Assembly: GCA_965226855.1 (NCBI GenBank)
Contig: CBDDEE010000024.1
Location: 166,433 to 230,432 of the forward strand
From: JAUXJB01 sp965226855
GTDB lineage: Bacteria; Myxococcota_A; UBA9160; SZUA-336
Length of the DNA: 64,000 nt
Direction of reading: 5' to 3'
Shown: piece by piece, positions 21,663 to 30,134 of the stretch
Numbering within the stretch: position 1 is the first letter of the stretch
How the letters are laid out: each line of letters begins with the position of its first letter
Translations under genes and position numbers: made by a program
The notes under the pieces: model-generated
The model's input: the letters and a program-made list of their open reading frames with translations, nothing else
Databases searched by the model: none
Told to the model about the DNA's origin: nothing

Positions 21663-21733
21663 CCCCCTGAACCTCCGCAAGCGAGGTCAGATTGACGGCT
21701 CGGGGGACCCCTGGCTACCTTGCGAGCCCTTCC

Positions 21734-21811
21734 GTCCCCATCGTCTAGCCTGGCCCAGGACCCCGGCCTTTCACGCCGGTAACGGGGGTTCAAATCCCCC
21801 TGGGGACACCA
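21734..21811 (+). tRNA. tRNA-Glu (TTC)
   Basis: The full cloverleaf is visible. The acceptor stem is GTCCCCA/TGGGGAC, the anticodon loop CCTTTCACG carries TTC, the T-arm is GGGGGTTCAAATCCCCC, and ACCA ends the gene at 21811. It closely resembles E. coli tRNA-Glu. Its 3' end is the integration site of the element that follows. Confidence 0.97.
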
Positions 21812-21812
21812 A
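21785..21812 (+). repeat. attL (28-bp direct repeat in tRNA-Glu 3' end)
   Basis: It begins GGGGTTCAAATCCCCCTGGG and covers the T-arm, acceptor and CCA end. It is identical to 29532-29559. Nearby (21853-21875) lies a 23-bp sequence, starting CCTGTGGTCAAGCCG, also found beside attR at 29460-29482. Confidence 0.9.
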
Positions 21813-21883
21813 CGAGCCGTTACAAATCAAGTACTTAGAAACGGCCAAATCGCCTGTGGTCAAGCCGTGGACAAGTCTCAGGG

Positions 21884-23011
21884 TCACCGCCGCCTCCGCA
21901 GCGCTTCAATCACTACCTGCTCGCTGAGCTTGGCGTAGATTTCAGTGCTTCGAGAATCCGCGTGGCCGACGATGTGCTGGATCACGTTGAGAGCGACACC
22001 AGCTCGGCGCAGGGCAGTTGCCGTCGAGTGCTTCGTGCCCTCGTAGAGAGTGACCTGGGCGATACCTGCCCTAGCTCTTGCCTTGTTCCACACGTCTCGC
22101 AGCGCCCAGTAGCTCCAGCGCATCTCGGGGTTCTTCGCGTCTCGGTTCTGGAGTAAGGGCTGGTCGCCTTGGAGCCGCCGCTGCGCGGGGGTATTCGCCT
22201 CGAGCCAGTCGGCCAGGATGGGCATTGCTTGGTGTCGGCGGAGGTCGTCTTCCTTTGTGGTGCCGCGAGGCGCTGTCGTGTTCTCACCCTTCATGGCAGC
22301 CCGGATAGTCACGAGCCGATCGCGGTACGAATAGTCCGAGATGTTGAGAGCTCGCGCTTCTCCAGGTCGCGCCAGATGGAAGACCAAAAGGTAGAAGATC
22401 CCGCGCTTCTCCTCGGGGATCTCTGCGAGCACAGCGTCCTGGTCGGCGGGGCTGATGATCGTCGGGACATGTCGTCGTGGAGTGATCTGCGGGAACGCCG
22501 GGACCGCGTCGATCTCACCGCGCCGGTGGAGCCAATGAAGGAAGGCGGAGAAGGCCCCTAGGATGTTGCGCCGAGTTTTGGCGGAGAGACCCTTGGAAGC
22601 GAGCCACCCATCCCAGTCTTCGAGCTCCCCGTAGTTGATCTCGTAGATCGAGGCCTCTGCGAAGTAGCCAAAGTGGGTTCGAGCATAGCGCTCCAACGCG
22701 CGTAGATATGTTGGTGAACGCTCTCCCGCTGCAACGCGACGGCGCACGTAGTCAAGCCACGCTTCGACGCGGGCTGGAACGGAGGCGAACTTGCCTGGAA
22801 GATAGGGAGCGACAGCCACATCAAGGGAGGAGCCGCTAGCAACTTCACTGCGAATCTGCTGGATGACATGCTCCGCCATCTCTTCTGTAAGGGAGAGCCG
22901 CTTGCCGCCACCGAGGGGCAGGGAGTAGATGCGTCCGTACGGCCGTAGGTCAATCATCCAGCCGTCCCGGTGGGGGACCTTCATCACGCGCCCAATCGTC
23001 TGTGCCATCAC
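21884..23011 (-). CDS. Tyrosine integrase of the tRNA-Glu element
   Basis: This 375-aa recombinase has a core-binding SAM-like domain (about 75-175) and a C-terminal catalytic domain. It shows Arg in FHLARPGEARAL, box II reading EGTKHSTATALRRAG, then IQHIVGHAD and Tyr in STEIYAKL. The Arg of the usual HxxR is replaced by Lys, a variant I recall from other delta-type integrases. It is placed immediately inside attL, as expected of the enzyme that catalyses tRNA integration and excision. It reads toward the tRNA. Confidence 0.92.
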   Translation of the reverse strand: MMAQTIGRVMKVPHRDGWMIDLRPYGRIYSLPLGGGKRLSLTEEMAEHVIQQIRSEVASGSSLDVAVAPYLPGKFASVPARVEAWLDYVRRRVAAGERSPTYLRALERYARTHFGYFAEASIYEINYGELEDWDGWLASKGLSAKTRRNILGAFSAFLHWLHRRGEIDAVPAFPQITPRRHVPTIISPADQDAVLAEIPEEKRGIFYLLVFHLARPGEARALNISDYSYRDRLVTIRAAMKGENTTAPRGTTKEDDLRRHQAMPILADWLEANTPAQRRLQGDQPLLQNRDAKNPEMRWSYWALRDVWNKARARAGIAQVTLYEGTKHSTATALRRAGVALNVIQHIVGHADSRSTEIYAKLSEQVVIEALRRRR

Positions 23012-23262
23012 CCGACGGTACCCGAGGGAGAGCCTGGCGGGGGAGAGATTCTGGGATGAGCCCTACGGCCCGAGGTGGAACGGAGCTCGCGGGCTGTCTT
23101 GCTGTTTTGGGGGCTGCTGCTCAAGGACCGGATCGTTTTCGAGGATGGGAACGGGGGGCGCCCTTTAGGAGGTAAGGAAAAAACCGCCGTTTGCCCGCTC
23201 CGCGTCGTCGGTGCCAGCCACCCAAAGGACTGGGGGTACGGGTACGAGGACTATTTGAGGGG

Positions 23263-23660
23263 CTAAGGTGGCCAACCCCCAGGCTCTAACGCACAGAGAG
23301 AGAGTATGTGTGTAAAGGGAAGTGGCCATCTTAGTGTCGGAGCCGTGGCCACCTTAGGGGCTCCTCACGGCAGCTGGACACCCCCATCCTCGACTTCCGA
23401 TTCTGGAAGTACCCAGTCCCACTCGCGTTTGTCCGCTGCACCATCGCGTCGCCGGTCTGCCCGCTGCGCGTCGTCAGTGGGGGCAGTTCAGATCACAAGT
23501 TGACAGGACCATTCGAGGGTAAGAGGGCCAACCCCCCTGTCTGGAAATGTGGCCTCCTTAGCCCCCTTTGAAGGGGGCCACCTACCCCTTCTAACTCTCT
23601 CTCACACACTTAGAGCTAAAGGGGGCCACATCTGGGGTATAGGGGACGTGGCACCCTTAG
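23263..23660 (+). repeat. Iteron-like repeats, possible replication origin or operator region
   Basis: At least six copies of a motif near GTGGCCNCCTTAG lie in 400 bases: direct at 23322, 23345, 23549 and 23648; inverted at 23263 and 23616. A 16-base-arm-type hairpin GCCCCCTT-TG-AAGGGGGC sits at 23561-23578. The whole gap 23012-23698 has no convincing gene. Its place between the integrase and the PrimPol/AAA gene suits an origin bound by a Rep protein, or a control region. This is inference from layout. Confidence 0.55.
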
Positions 23661-23698
23661 CGAATGGGGCGTCGAAGCTGGCCCCCTTTGAACGGCCT

Positions 23699-24259
23699 TC
23701 ATGACCCTGCGATCCTTTCCAGTGCGTTCGTACATCTCGTCAGGAAGTTGCGGACGGACACCATTTGGCTGCTGGGTCCACGCTCTACCTCCCTAGGATG
23801 TAGTTCTGCAAGATTCACGAATCGTTCCTTCCGCTCCGCGTCGTCCAATTTGGCCATCACCCAATCAAACCACGCCTTCGCTTTCTCGGCCGTAGCCGCA
23901 GGTCCGTCTCGGAGATTTCTGCCCCGGGTCACCTCGCCCAGGAGGTCTTGAGACTCATTCTCGCTGGCTGCTTCCAGTAACCCCTCGCGTGCTTCGTCCC
24001 GTTGTCGATATGGCGCACGGATCGCGTGATACATAAGGACAAGCGCCGCCGATCCCAGGGCTGCAACAGTTCCTACGGCTCCCGCACCCAAGAGTAGCGA
24101 TCCCCATGATCCCTCAGGTTGGGCGGGCAGTAGCAGTCTGTGCGCTAGCTCAGCAGCTACGAACACCAACAACTCTGAGGCCCAAGCTGTTGGTTGATGA
24201 AAAGTGGACGCAAAGTCGTGGTAGGCACGGCCCCATGCGCTTTCATCCAGCGGGCGCAT
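23699..24259 (-). CDS. Unknown membrane protein of the element
   Basis: About 186 residues from ATG 24259 (an in-frame start at 24331 would overlap the upstream gene). Two hydrophobic segments are visible (SELLVFVAAELAHRLLL and GAGAVGTVAALGSAALVL), followed by a charged cytoplasmic region ending in an amphipathic helix (SVRNFLTRCTNALERI). No family recognised. It follows the replication gene closely on the same strand and may be cotranscribed with it. Confidence 0.55.
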   Translation of the reverse strand: MRPLDESAWGRAYHDFASTFHQPTAWASELLVFVAAELAHRLLLPAQPEGSWGSLLLGAGAVGTVAALGSAALVLMYHAIRAPYRQRDEAREGLLEAASENESQDLLGEVTRGRNLRDGPAATAEKAKAWFDWVMAKLDDAERKERFVNLAELHPREVERGPSSQMVSVRNFLTRCTNALERIAGS

Positions 24260-24263
24260 CGCA

Positions 24264-25944
24264 TCATGATACCTGACCCTCCGTCCCCGGCGTCGGTGTG
24301 AGCGACCACTCCCAGTGACTGTCCTTGCCAATACCGATCTTGTCAGTCCTCACTCCGAGCTTCGCCCGTGCCCGCTTCAAGGTCCGTCCGCTGATGCCGA
24401 GCACCTTGGCGTTTTGTTGCATCTCGCGAGCGCGGACGGGGCCACCGGACAATCCCTCACGAAGGAACTCAAGGGCGTCGTCGATGGGGCTCTCATCAGC
24501 TTGGCTCGCCGCCAGGAGCTCCGACGCCGTGCGGGTGCTCACGCCACCCCACTCAACGCCCGAGACTTTGGGAGCTAGCTCTACGAGGCTGTACTTCAAA
24601 GAAGGTGCCGGCGGCGCCAAGTTGCATTTGGAGACGGCGAGCACGTTGCAGTCGCTGTCCTCGACAGCCAGCAGAGCCGACCTACATGCGCCGATGATCC
24701 CGATAGAGCCCCCACCTCTGTGTTTTGCATTGGAGCTATCCGTATTCTTGTTGAGGTGACGCACCAACAACACCGCGACGCCGGTGCGTTCGGCCAACTT
24801 GCTGAGAGGTGTGAGGGCACGCCTCACATCCTTACCTTGTTGGCGTTCACTTTGTCGTCCAAGTACGCGACCAAAGGGTCGATGATGACGAGCACAGCCC
24901 CCACCCTCTCGATTGCTTCCTCCAGGGCAGACAGGTCGCTCGGGAACGATGGGATGTCCTCCTTGCCGTCCTTGTCCGCGACCGCCGAGAAGGCCACGAC
25001 ACGCGAGCAGTCCGCCCCGGCTGCTCGGAGACGGGGAACAATCGTTCGTGCAACGTCATCTTCGGCGCTGAGCAAGACGACACCACCCGGAACTCCCTCC
25101 GTGCCGTCGGGCATGGGGCGGGCAGTGGTCACTCGTGCTGCGAGGTCTAGCGTGAGCGTGCTCTTCCCGAGCCCAGGGTCACCGTCCAAGATGGTGATGG
25201 CACCGCGGGGGATGCGGCCACGCCACAGCCACTCCACCGGGAGTGGTTCGACCTCGGAGAGATTCGTCAGTACGGGGCGCCGCCCAGTCTGAGCACGGAC
25301 GGTCCAGTCGATGCCGAGCCACTCGGCTGCCTTCCTGACAACCGCCTCAGGGATGAACTTCGCCAACGACGGCGCTCCTGTAGCGGGCTCGCCCTTCGCC
25401 AACTTCGCGGCGGTGGTCTTCACGTCCCTGGTCCGCTCCGCCGCCTCTTCATCTCCGGCGGCCTCTGCAACGAGCCGCACGAACTCCGCTGCCTCGGTGG
25501 CGCTCCTCTTCCCTCGAATTAGGATTCCCGCTAGGGCCATCGCAGCGTTATGTCGGTTCCCATCTGGCCAATGCCGAGCGAGCAAGGACGCAGCTGCTAG
25601 CCGGGCAACACGGTTGCGAAGGTCTGCGCCATAAACACGAGCTGGCTCGCCCTCCTTCTCCCACTGAATCGGCTCGCCGGACTCGTGAACACTGGGAGGG
25701 AAAACGGTCTGCCTCCCCGTGGACCGCAACTCGACAAGCATGCCCTTGCGTTTGTCCTTGTCTGTGACTGTCGGATCAGCAAACTGTTCGGTCTGCCGAT
25801 CTGCCACGTACAAGCAGTGCGACGAGGGAGCTCCGCGACGTCCGAACACGCCACTTCCGTTGCAGCTGACCCTTCTGGTCACGGCGTTCTGTATTCGATG
25901 GTCGGGATCGCGTGCCACGAGTACGCGTCCGTTGAACTCGAGGC
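24264..25944 (-). pseudogene. PrimPol-AAA (RepA-like) replication protein, truncated and frameshifted
   Basis: Reading in from the IS3 end, the frame shows the tail of a primase-polymerase domain (FGRRGAPSSHCLYVADR, MLVELRSTGRQTVFPPS). A linker follows, then a RecA-like ATPase with Walker A DGDPGLGKST, LLSAEDD and VLVIIDPLVAYLDD. At about 24830 the frame stops after VNANK. The protein resumes one base out of frame as DVRRALTPLSKLAERTG, with VLLVRHLNKN and a C-terminal winged-helix-like part to 24264. One lost base explains it. The N-terminal catalytic half is cut away at 25944 by IS3. The intact version would prime or unwind element DNA at the adjacent iterons. Confidence 0.75.
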
Positions 25945-25974
25945 TGAACCGCCCCGGGTTCTTCGGAGACCCCG

Positions 25975-26886
25975 TTAGTTGAGTCCGGCCTCCATGACCG
26001 GACCTTCTTGGCATTGATAGTAGAGCTGTTCGAACTCCACCGGGGGGATATTCCCGATCGGTTCGAACAATCGTCGATGATTGAACCAGTCGACCCATTC
26101 CAGCGTGGCGTACTCGACCTCTTCGAGGTTTCGCCACGGCCTTCTCCGGCGAATGACCTCGGTCTTGTAGAGGCCGAAGATCGTCTCGGCCAGGGCGTTG
26201 TCGTATGAGTCGCCCACGCTTCCCACAGAGGGCTCGATCCCGGCATCGGCCAGTCGGTCGGTGTAACGGATCGAAACGTACTGCACGCCGCGGTCGCTGT
26301 GATGAACGAGCTGGTCGAGATCCGGTCGTGCATGGAGCGCCTGCTCGAGAGCATCCAACGCAAGATCGCTTCGAAGCGAGCTCGACACACGCCAGCCCAC
26401 GATCCTTCGCGAGAAGACGTCGGTGATGAAGGCCACGTAGACGAAGCCCGCCCACGTGGCGACGTAGGTGAGATCCGCCACCCAAAGCTGATTCGGACGA
26501 TCGGCGGAGAAGTCCCGTTGAACGAGATCCGGCGGTCGAAAGGCCGCATGATCGGTGACCGTGGTCTTGAACGGTCGGCCGCGTACGACGCCCTGGAGGC
26601 CCATCTCACGCATCAGCCGCTCTACCGTACATCGGGCGACTTCGACCCCTTCTCGGCCAAGCTGACGCCAGACTTTGCGCGCACCGTAGACGCCGAAGTG
26701 CTCCTTCCAGACCCGCTCGATCTCCTCGCGGAACTCGACGTCGCGAACCGACCTAGCCGAAAGCCGAGAGGGGTCCGCCTCGCGGGCCTTCTGCTCGTAG
26801 TAGGTCGACGGGGCGATCGGAAGCTTTCTGCAGATCGGCTCGACCCCGTGCTCCTCGCGATGCTCGTCGATGAACGACACCATCAC
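25975..26886 (-). CDS. IS3 type 1 OrfB (DDE integrase domain)
   Basis: The 303-aa protein has an HTH-like N-terminus (HREEHGVEPICRKLPIAPST) and an rve-type core with Asp in LWVADLTYV and HHSDRGVQYVS and Glu in DNALAETIFGLYKTE. It is translated as an OrfAB fusion or by coupling; its start overlaps the end of orfA by 4 bases (ATGA). All motifs are intact. It differs from copy B by a 3-base change near the C-terminus (WRNLEEVE against WRNHLEEVE). Confidence 0.92.
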   Translation of the reverse strand: MMVSFIDEHREEHGVEPICRKLPIAPSTYYEQKAREADPSRLSARSVRDVEFREEIERVWKEHFGVYGARKVWRQLGREGVEVARCTVERLMREMGLQGVVRGRPFKTTVTDHAAFRPPDLVQRDFSADRPNQLWVADLTYVATWAGFVYVAFITDVFSRRIVGWRVSSSLRSDLALDALEQALHARPDLDQLVHHSDRGVQYVSIRYTDRLADAGIEPSVGSVGDSYDNALAETIFGLYKTEVIRRRRPWRNLEEVEYATLEWVDWFNHRRLFEPIGNIPPVEFEQLYYQCQEGPVMEAGLN

Positions 26887-27203
26887 CTCGGTCGGCGGTC
26901 GAGCTCCGCCTGGGCGAAATACGCCGACGCTTTGCGAAGGATCTCATTGGCTCGGCGAAGCTCGCGGACCTCGCGCTCGAGTTCCTTGATCCGAGCCTTC
27001 TCCTCGCTCGTCACGCCACCCCGGCGACCCGAGTCGACCTCGGTCTGCCGCACCCACTTCCGGAGCGTCTCCGGGGAACATCCGATCTTCTCGGCGATCG
27101 AGCAGATCGCCTCCCACCGGGACCCGTACTCGTCCCGGTGCTCGAAGACCATCCGCACCGATCGCTCCCGAACCTCCTGGGAAAACCTGCTTGCTCGTGC
27201 CAT
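26883..27203 (-). CDS. IS3 type 1 OrfA (HTH and leucine zipper)
   Basis: This 106-aa protein has a helix-turn-helix (AICSIAEKIGCSPETLRKWV) that binds the terminal repeats and a zipper-like helix (ARIKELEREVRELRRANEIL) for multimer formation with OrfB. It is identical to OrfA of copy B. Confidence 0.92.
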   Translation of the reverse strand: MARASRFSQEVRERSVRMVFEHRDEYGSRWEAICSIAEKIGCSPETLRKWVRQTEVDSGRRGGVTSEEKARIKELEREVRELRRANEILRKASAYFAQAELDRRPR

Positions 27204-27253
27204 GACTCCATCCTCTCAAGGAATGGAGCCTCCGGGAAATCCGGGGCGGTTCA

Positions 27254-27442
27254 CACCATCGTGCCCGTGGCGAATGCGGGCCAACGGTGTCTGGTAATTG
27301 CAACATCCCACAGGCGCACTAGCTGCTCGGGAGTGGTCCGCTCCACGACGTAACGCATCCCGCGGGCGAGCTCGTGGGCCCGGTCTGTGCCCTCGGGGGG
27401 TGGCTCCGGTAGCGAGGCGTAGGGTCGGCGACCACGCGGCAT
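27254..27442 (-). pseudogene. Unknown element gene cut by IS3
   Basis: A 63-codon frame begins ATG at 27442, overlapping the XerC-like stop (TGATG). It reads a basic N-terminus, a Pro-rich stretch and RAHELARGMRYVVERTTPEQ, then runs into the IS3 end. Family not recognised. The C-terminal part is gone, and what follows IS3 on the other side is a different gene. Confidence 0.45.
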
Positions 27443-28717
27443 CAGTTGGGCTCGTCGTCGTCGGGGAACTTCCCGCGCGGGTGGTAGGCACCATGGAGCT
27501 TTCGGAGCCGCTCGACCGACACCGCGGTGTAGCGCTGAGTGGTGCTGAGCCGTTCGTGCCCGAGCAGCTCCTGGATCGACCGGAGGTCCACGTTGGCGTC
27601 GAGCAGATGTGTGGCGAAGCTATGCCGCAAATCGTGTGGGCTAGCATGGCGTGTGATGCCGGCTGCGAGCAGCCGCGCCTTCATCCCCTTGCGGACTCCG
27701 CGTTCGCCTAGCCTGCCGCCGTTGCAGTTGAGAAACATCGGGTCGCCGTGGGTGGGCTTCCCCCTGTCATGCAGGTAGAGCAGCAGCGACTCGAGGCTCT
27801 TGGTCGGTACGGGCTGCATGCGCTCCTTGTTGCCCTTCCCGTGGATGCGTAGCTCCGCCCGATCCCGGCCGAGGTCGCCAACGTTGAGATGGGTGAGCTC
27901 GCCCACCCGCAGGCCGCAGCCGTACAGGACATCGAAGACGGCCTTGTTTCGGACATCCACAGCATGGTGCCCGCGCTTCAGACGGGGGGGCGTCTATGAG
28001 AGCCATGACTTCGGACTCAGTCAGGGGACGGGGCAGCGGGTGCTCCTGTTTTGGCGCAAGGATGTACTCGGTAGGGTTGCTGTCGATGGCACGAACGCGG
28101 AGCCGGTACGTGTAGAAGGCACGGAGCCGCCACAGCCAGGCAGCCCGAGTCGATGGCTTGCGTCCGTGGAATCTCGCCAGAAAACCCCTGATGTGGTCGC
28201 GGGTCATGCTGTCGAGGCCACAGGCATCGGCACACTCCGGGCTCTCGGCAAGCACCTCCACAGATCGAACGAAAGCACGGACGGTGTGCGCTGAGGCTGC
28301 CCGCTCCACCTCGAGGTAGCGGCGGTAGTGGGCGATGATGTTGTCATCGCTGTCGGGCTCAACGAGGTCCGGCTCGCGGGGGACCTCCACAAGCATGGGG
28401 ATGCCCGCTGTGGGGTCCTCGTCCAAGACATGGAGCCTGAGGCGGTGGCGGTAGAAACGCCTCAACGCATAGAGGTGGCGGTTCCAGGCCGTCGCGTTGG
28501 GGTTGGTGTTGTTGAAACCGGAGAGGTGGCGTCTCACCAATGTGGGGATGAGCGTGTCGAGAGCTCCGCCGTAGGAGTCGGCCAGGAGCTGCACAGAGTT
28601 CAGGTAGTCGCGAACGGCATTTTTGCGTGTGTGGCCCTTCTCCACGTAGCGGGCGAAGTCCTGGAGGATCGGACCTGGGGGGTCGTGGAGCGCGAGTGGC
28701 TCCCAGTCCGGCGGCAT
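27442..28717 (-). pseudogene. XerC-like tyrosine recombinase split by one frameshift
   Basis: The N-terminal 245 codons contain two consecutive SAM-like core-binding repeats (for example FARYVEKGHTRKNAVRDYL and HYRRYLEVERAASAHTVRAF). The frame then breaks at a run of seven G (about 27984-27990). Six would restore it into DVRNKAVFDVLYGCGLRVGE, with the complete catalytic set: Arg in GCGLRVGELT, HDLRHSFATHLL, LGHE and RYTAV. The joined protein of about 424 residues would be active. The homopolymer makes an assembly error as likely as a real mutation. A second recombinase in one element is notable. Confidence 0.75.
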
Positions 28718-28747
28718 CAGCCGCCTTAGCCAGGCCGGCGGGGGCTC

Positions 28748-29059
28748 TTAGCAGCTCCCGCAAGCTGACGGCGTGTAGTGCTCCTCGCAAACGGTGGTGC
28801 CGCAGCACGGTAGGGCCCGCGTGGAGGGGGCCTCGTCGTAGTAGTAGCAAGGTGCGTCGAAATCGAGACGCCAGGTCTTCGGAAGGGCGGTCTCCCAGGC
28901 TCGGCCGTCAGCCGTTATGCGGCCCTCACAGCGGCTGCACCAGACCCAAGCGGCTGCACACTCCGGGCAGAGCGCGGCGCCGCACTGTGCGCAGAAGTCG
29001 TCGGCGCTCGCGTTGCAGCGGTTGCACTTGTCGGGTAGCGGAACGACTGTGGCCGACAT
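28748..29059 (-). CDS. Cysteine-rich zinc-ribbon protein
   Basis: The 103-aa protein has an N-terminal block of CxxC pairs (DKCNRCNASADDFCAQCGAA, then CPECAAAW and WCSRCEGR). Further cysteines are in PCYYYDEAP, PCCGTTVCEEHYTPSACGSC. About fifteen Cys suggest several zinc sites. It is probably a small DNA- or protein-binding adaptor. It lies just upstream of the XerC-like gene on the same strand and may be cotranscribed with it. Confidence 0.65.
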   Translation of the reverse strand: MSATVVPLPDKCNRCNASADDFCAQCGAALCPECAAAWVWCSRCEGRITADGRAWETALPKTWRLDFDAPCYYYDEAPSTRALPCCGTTVCEEHYTPSACGSC

Positions 29060-29531
29060 CTCTCACCCCCCGTCGGTAATTGCCGTTATCGTGAATCTCC
29101 GCTGACTGAGAAGAGCCGTCAAGGGAAATCTTACAACACACCACCTGTATGGCGTCTCTTACGCGTTGGGTGGTTGTCTTACTTGCCCTACTTGATTTGC
29201 TTGTTTGATTTATAACAGTTTTGTGTAACTCCCCGTAACTCCAAGCAAATGCCGAATCGTCAAGTTGACACTTGTCAAGTTGCTAGCGAGGAAGGGACAA
29301 GTTTGGTGGCTCAGCCGGGAGTGAAAAAAACTTTGGCGGCCCCCGCTTCAGGCGGTGAGGCGGCGCCCTCGACGCGCTGTGAGAGGCAGGGAAGGGTCGC
29401 TCCCGGGGGGCGGCGGGAGCACCGGGGACGAATCGGCAGCGCTACGCGGCGGCAAGCTCCCTGTGGTCAAGCCGTGGACAAGCTATCCGAAAAGATACCC
29501 TTTAGATTCAATTACTTAGAGTCCTGATGGT
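29060..29531. other. Noncoding right end of the element
   Basis: No gene is seen. The segment is AT-richer at 29100-29300 (many TTGTAA/TTACT words) and includes a short direct TTGACACTTGTCAAGTTG palindrome near 29262-29280. It ends with the arm-like repeat (29460-29482) and TTCAATTACTTAGAG (29507-29521) before attR. It is probably the promoter and recombinase-arm region. Confidence 0.5.
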
Positions 29532-29559
29532 GGGGTTCAAATCCCCCTGGGGACACCAA
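29532..29559 (+). repeat. attR (28-bp direct repeat)
   Basis: This orphan copy of the tRNA-Glu 3' end, including the CCA, is identical to 21785-21812. The rest of the tRNA is absent here, which marks the far boundary of the integrated element. Confidence 0.9.
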
Positions 29560-29819
29560 ACCGTCGGAGCCCCCGGGGTCCCGAAAGTAGCCGAGGCAAC
29601 GGGATGATCACGCTCCATGGTGCAGCCGCTTCGCGCGCCAGCCGTTCGCTCCTGGCGTTGGAAGAGCTTGGCCTGTCTTACAGGCAAGCGCCGCTCAAGC
29701 CATGGTCCAATGTGGCCGACGCTGAGGCGCTGGCCCGCATCAACCCCAATGCGCGCGTCCCGGTGCTTTGGAGTTGACCCGGTTTCGTGGACACCTCAAC
29801 ACTTGGGGAGGAGGACACG

Positions 29820-30134
29820 ATGCGGAAGAGCCGACCACCGTATCCGGCGGAGTACCGGCAGCAGATGGTCGACCTGGTGCGAGGGGGGCGGACACCCGAG
29901 GCGCTGTCGCGGGAGTTCGAGCCATCCGCGCAGTCGATCTGGAACTGGGTCAGGCAGGCCGAGCGGGATGAAGGGATCCGCTCGGACGGCCTGACGACGG
30001 AGGAGAAGGAGGAGCTCCGGCATCTCCGACGCGAGGTACGCGTGCTTCGCGAGGAGAAGGAGATCCTGAAAAAAGCCGCGGCCTGGTTTGCTCAGGAGAC
30101 CGGTTCGACGCCCCGCGGGCGTTCGGGTTTGTGA
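29820..30134 (+). CDS. IS3 type 2 OrfA
   Basis: This 104-aa HTH/zipper protein starts at ATG 29820 after GGGAGGAGG. Motifs: EYRQQMVDLVRGGRTPEALS, QSIWNWVRQAERDEG, and the helix LRREVRVLREEKEILKKAAA. A run of six A (30069-30074) near its end could support frameshifting to OrfB. Its stop also overlaps the GTG of orfB. Confidence 0.9.
   Translation: MRKSRPPYPAEYRQQMVDLVRGGRTPEALSREFEPSAQSIWNWVRQAERDEGIRSDGLTTEEKEELRHLRREVRVLREEKEILKKAAAWFAQETGSTPRGRSGL

Larger units (their letters stand above)
25945..27253 (-). mobile_element. IS3-family element, type 1, copy A
   Basis: The 1309-bp element has ends TGAACCGCCCCGGGTTCTTC and, inverted at 27253, TGAACCGCCCCGGATTTCCC. It carries orfA and orfB on the minus strand. 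The flanking triplets (GGC and CAC) do not match, so there is no target duplication and flanking DNA has probably been lost. Copy B is at 62180-63491 in the opposite orientation. Confidence 0.9.
21785..29559 (+). mobile_element. Integrated element in tRNA-Glu (genomic island or satellite-like)
   Basis: A 28-bp perfect direct repeat (21785-21812 and 29532-29559) bounds about 7.75 kb. The left copy is the tRNA 3' end and the right copy is an orphan. The element encodes a tyrosine integrase next to the tRNA, an iteron-like region, a PrimPol/AAA replication gene, a second recombinase and a Cys-rich protein, all on the minus strand. It includes a 1.3-kb IS3 insertion and two frameshifted genes, so it looks decaying. 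Removing it joins tRNA-Glu to a GST gene 45 bases away. Confidence 0.88.

Noticed and set aside
23263..23660. CRISPR array in the iteron region
   Set aside because: Motifs are short, in both orientations and unevenly spaced, with no cas genes.
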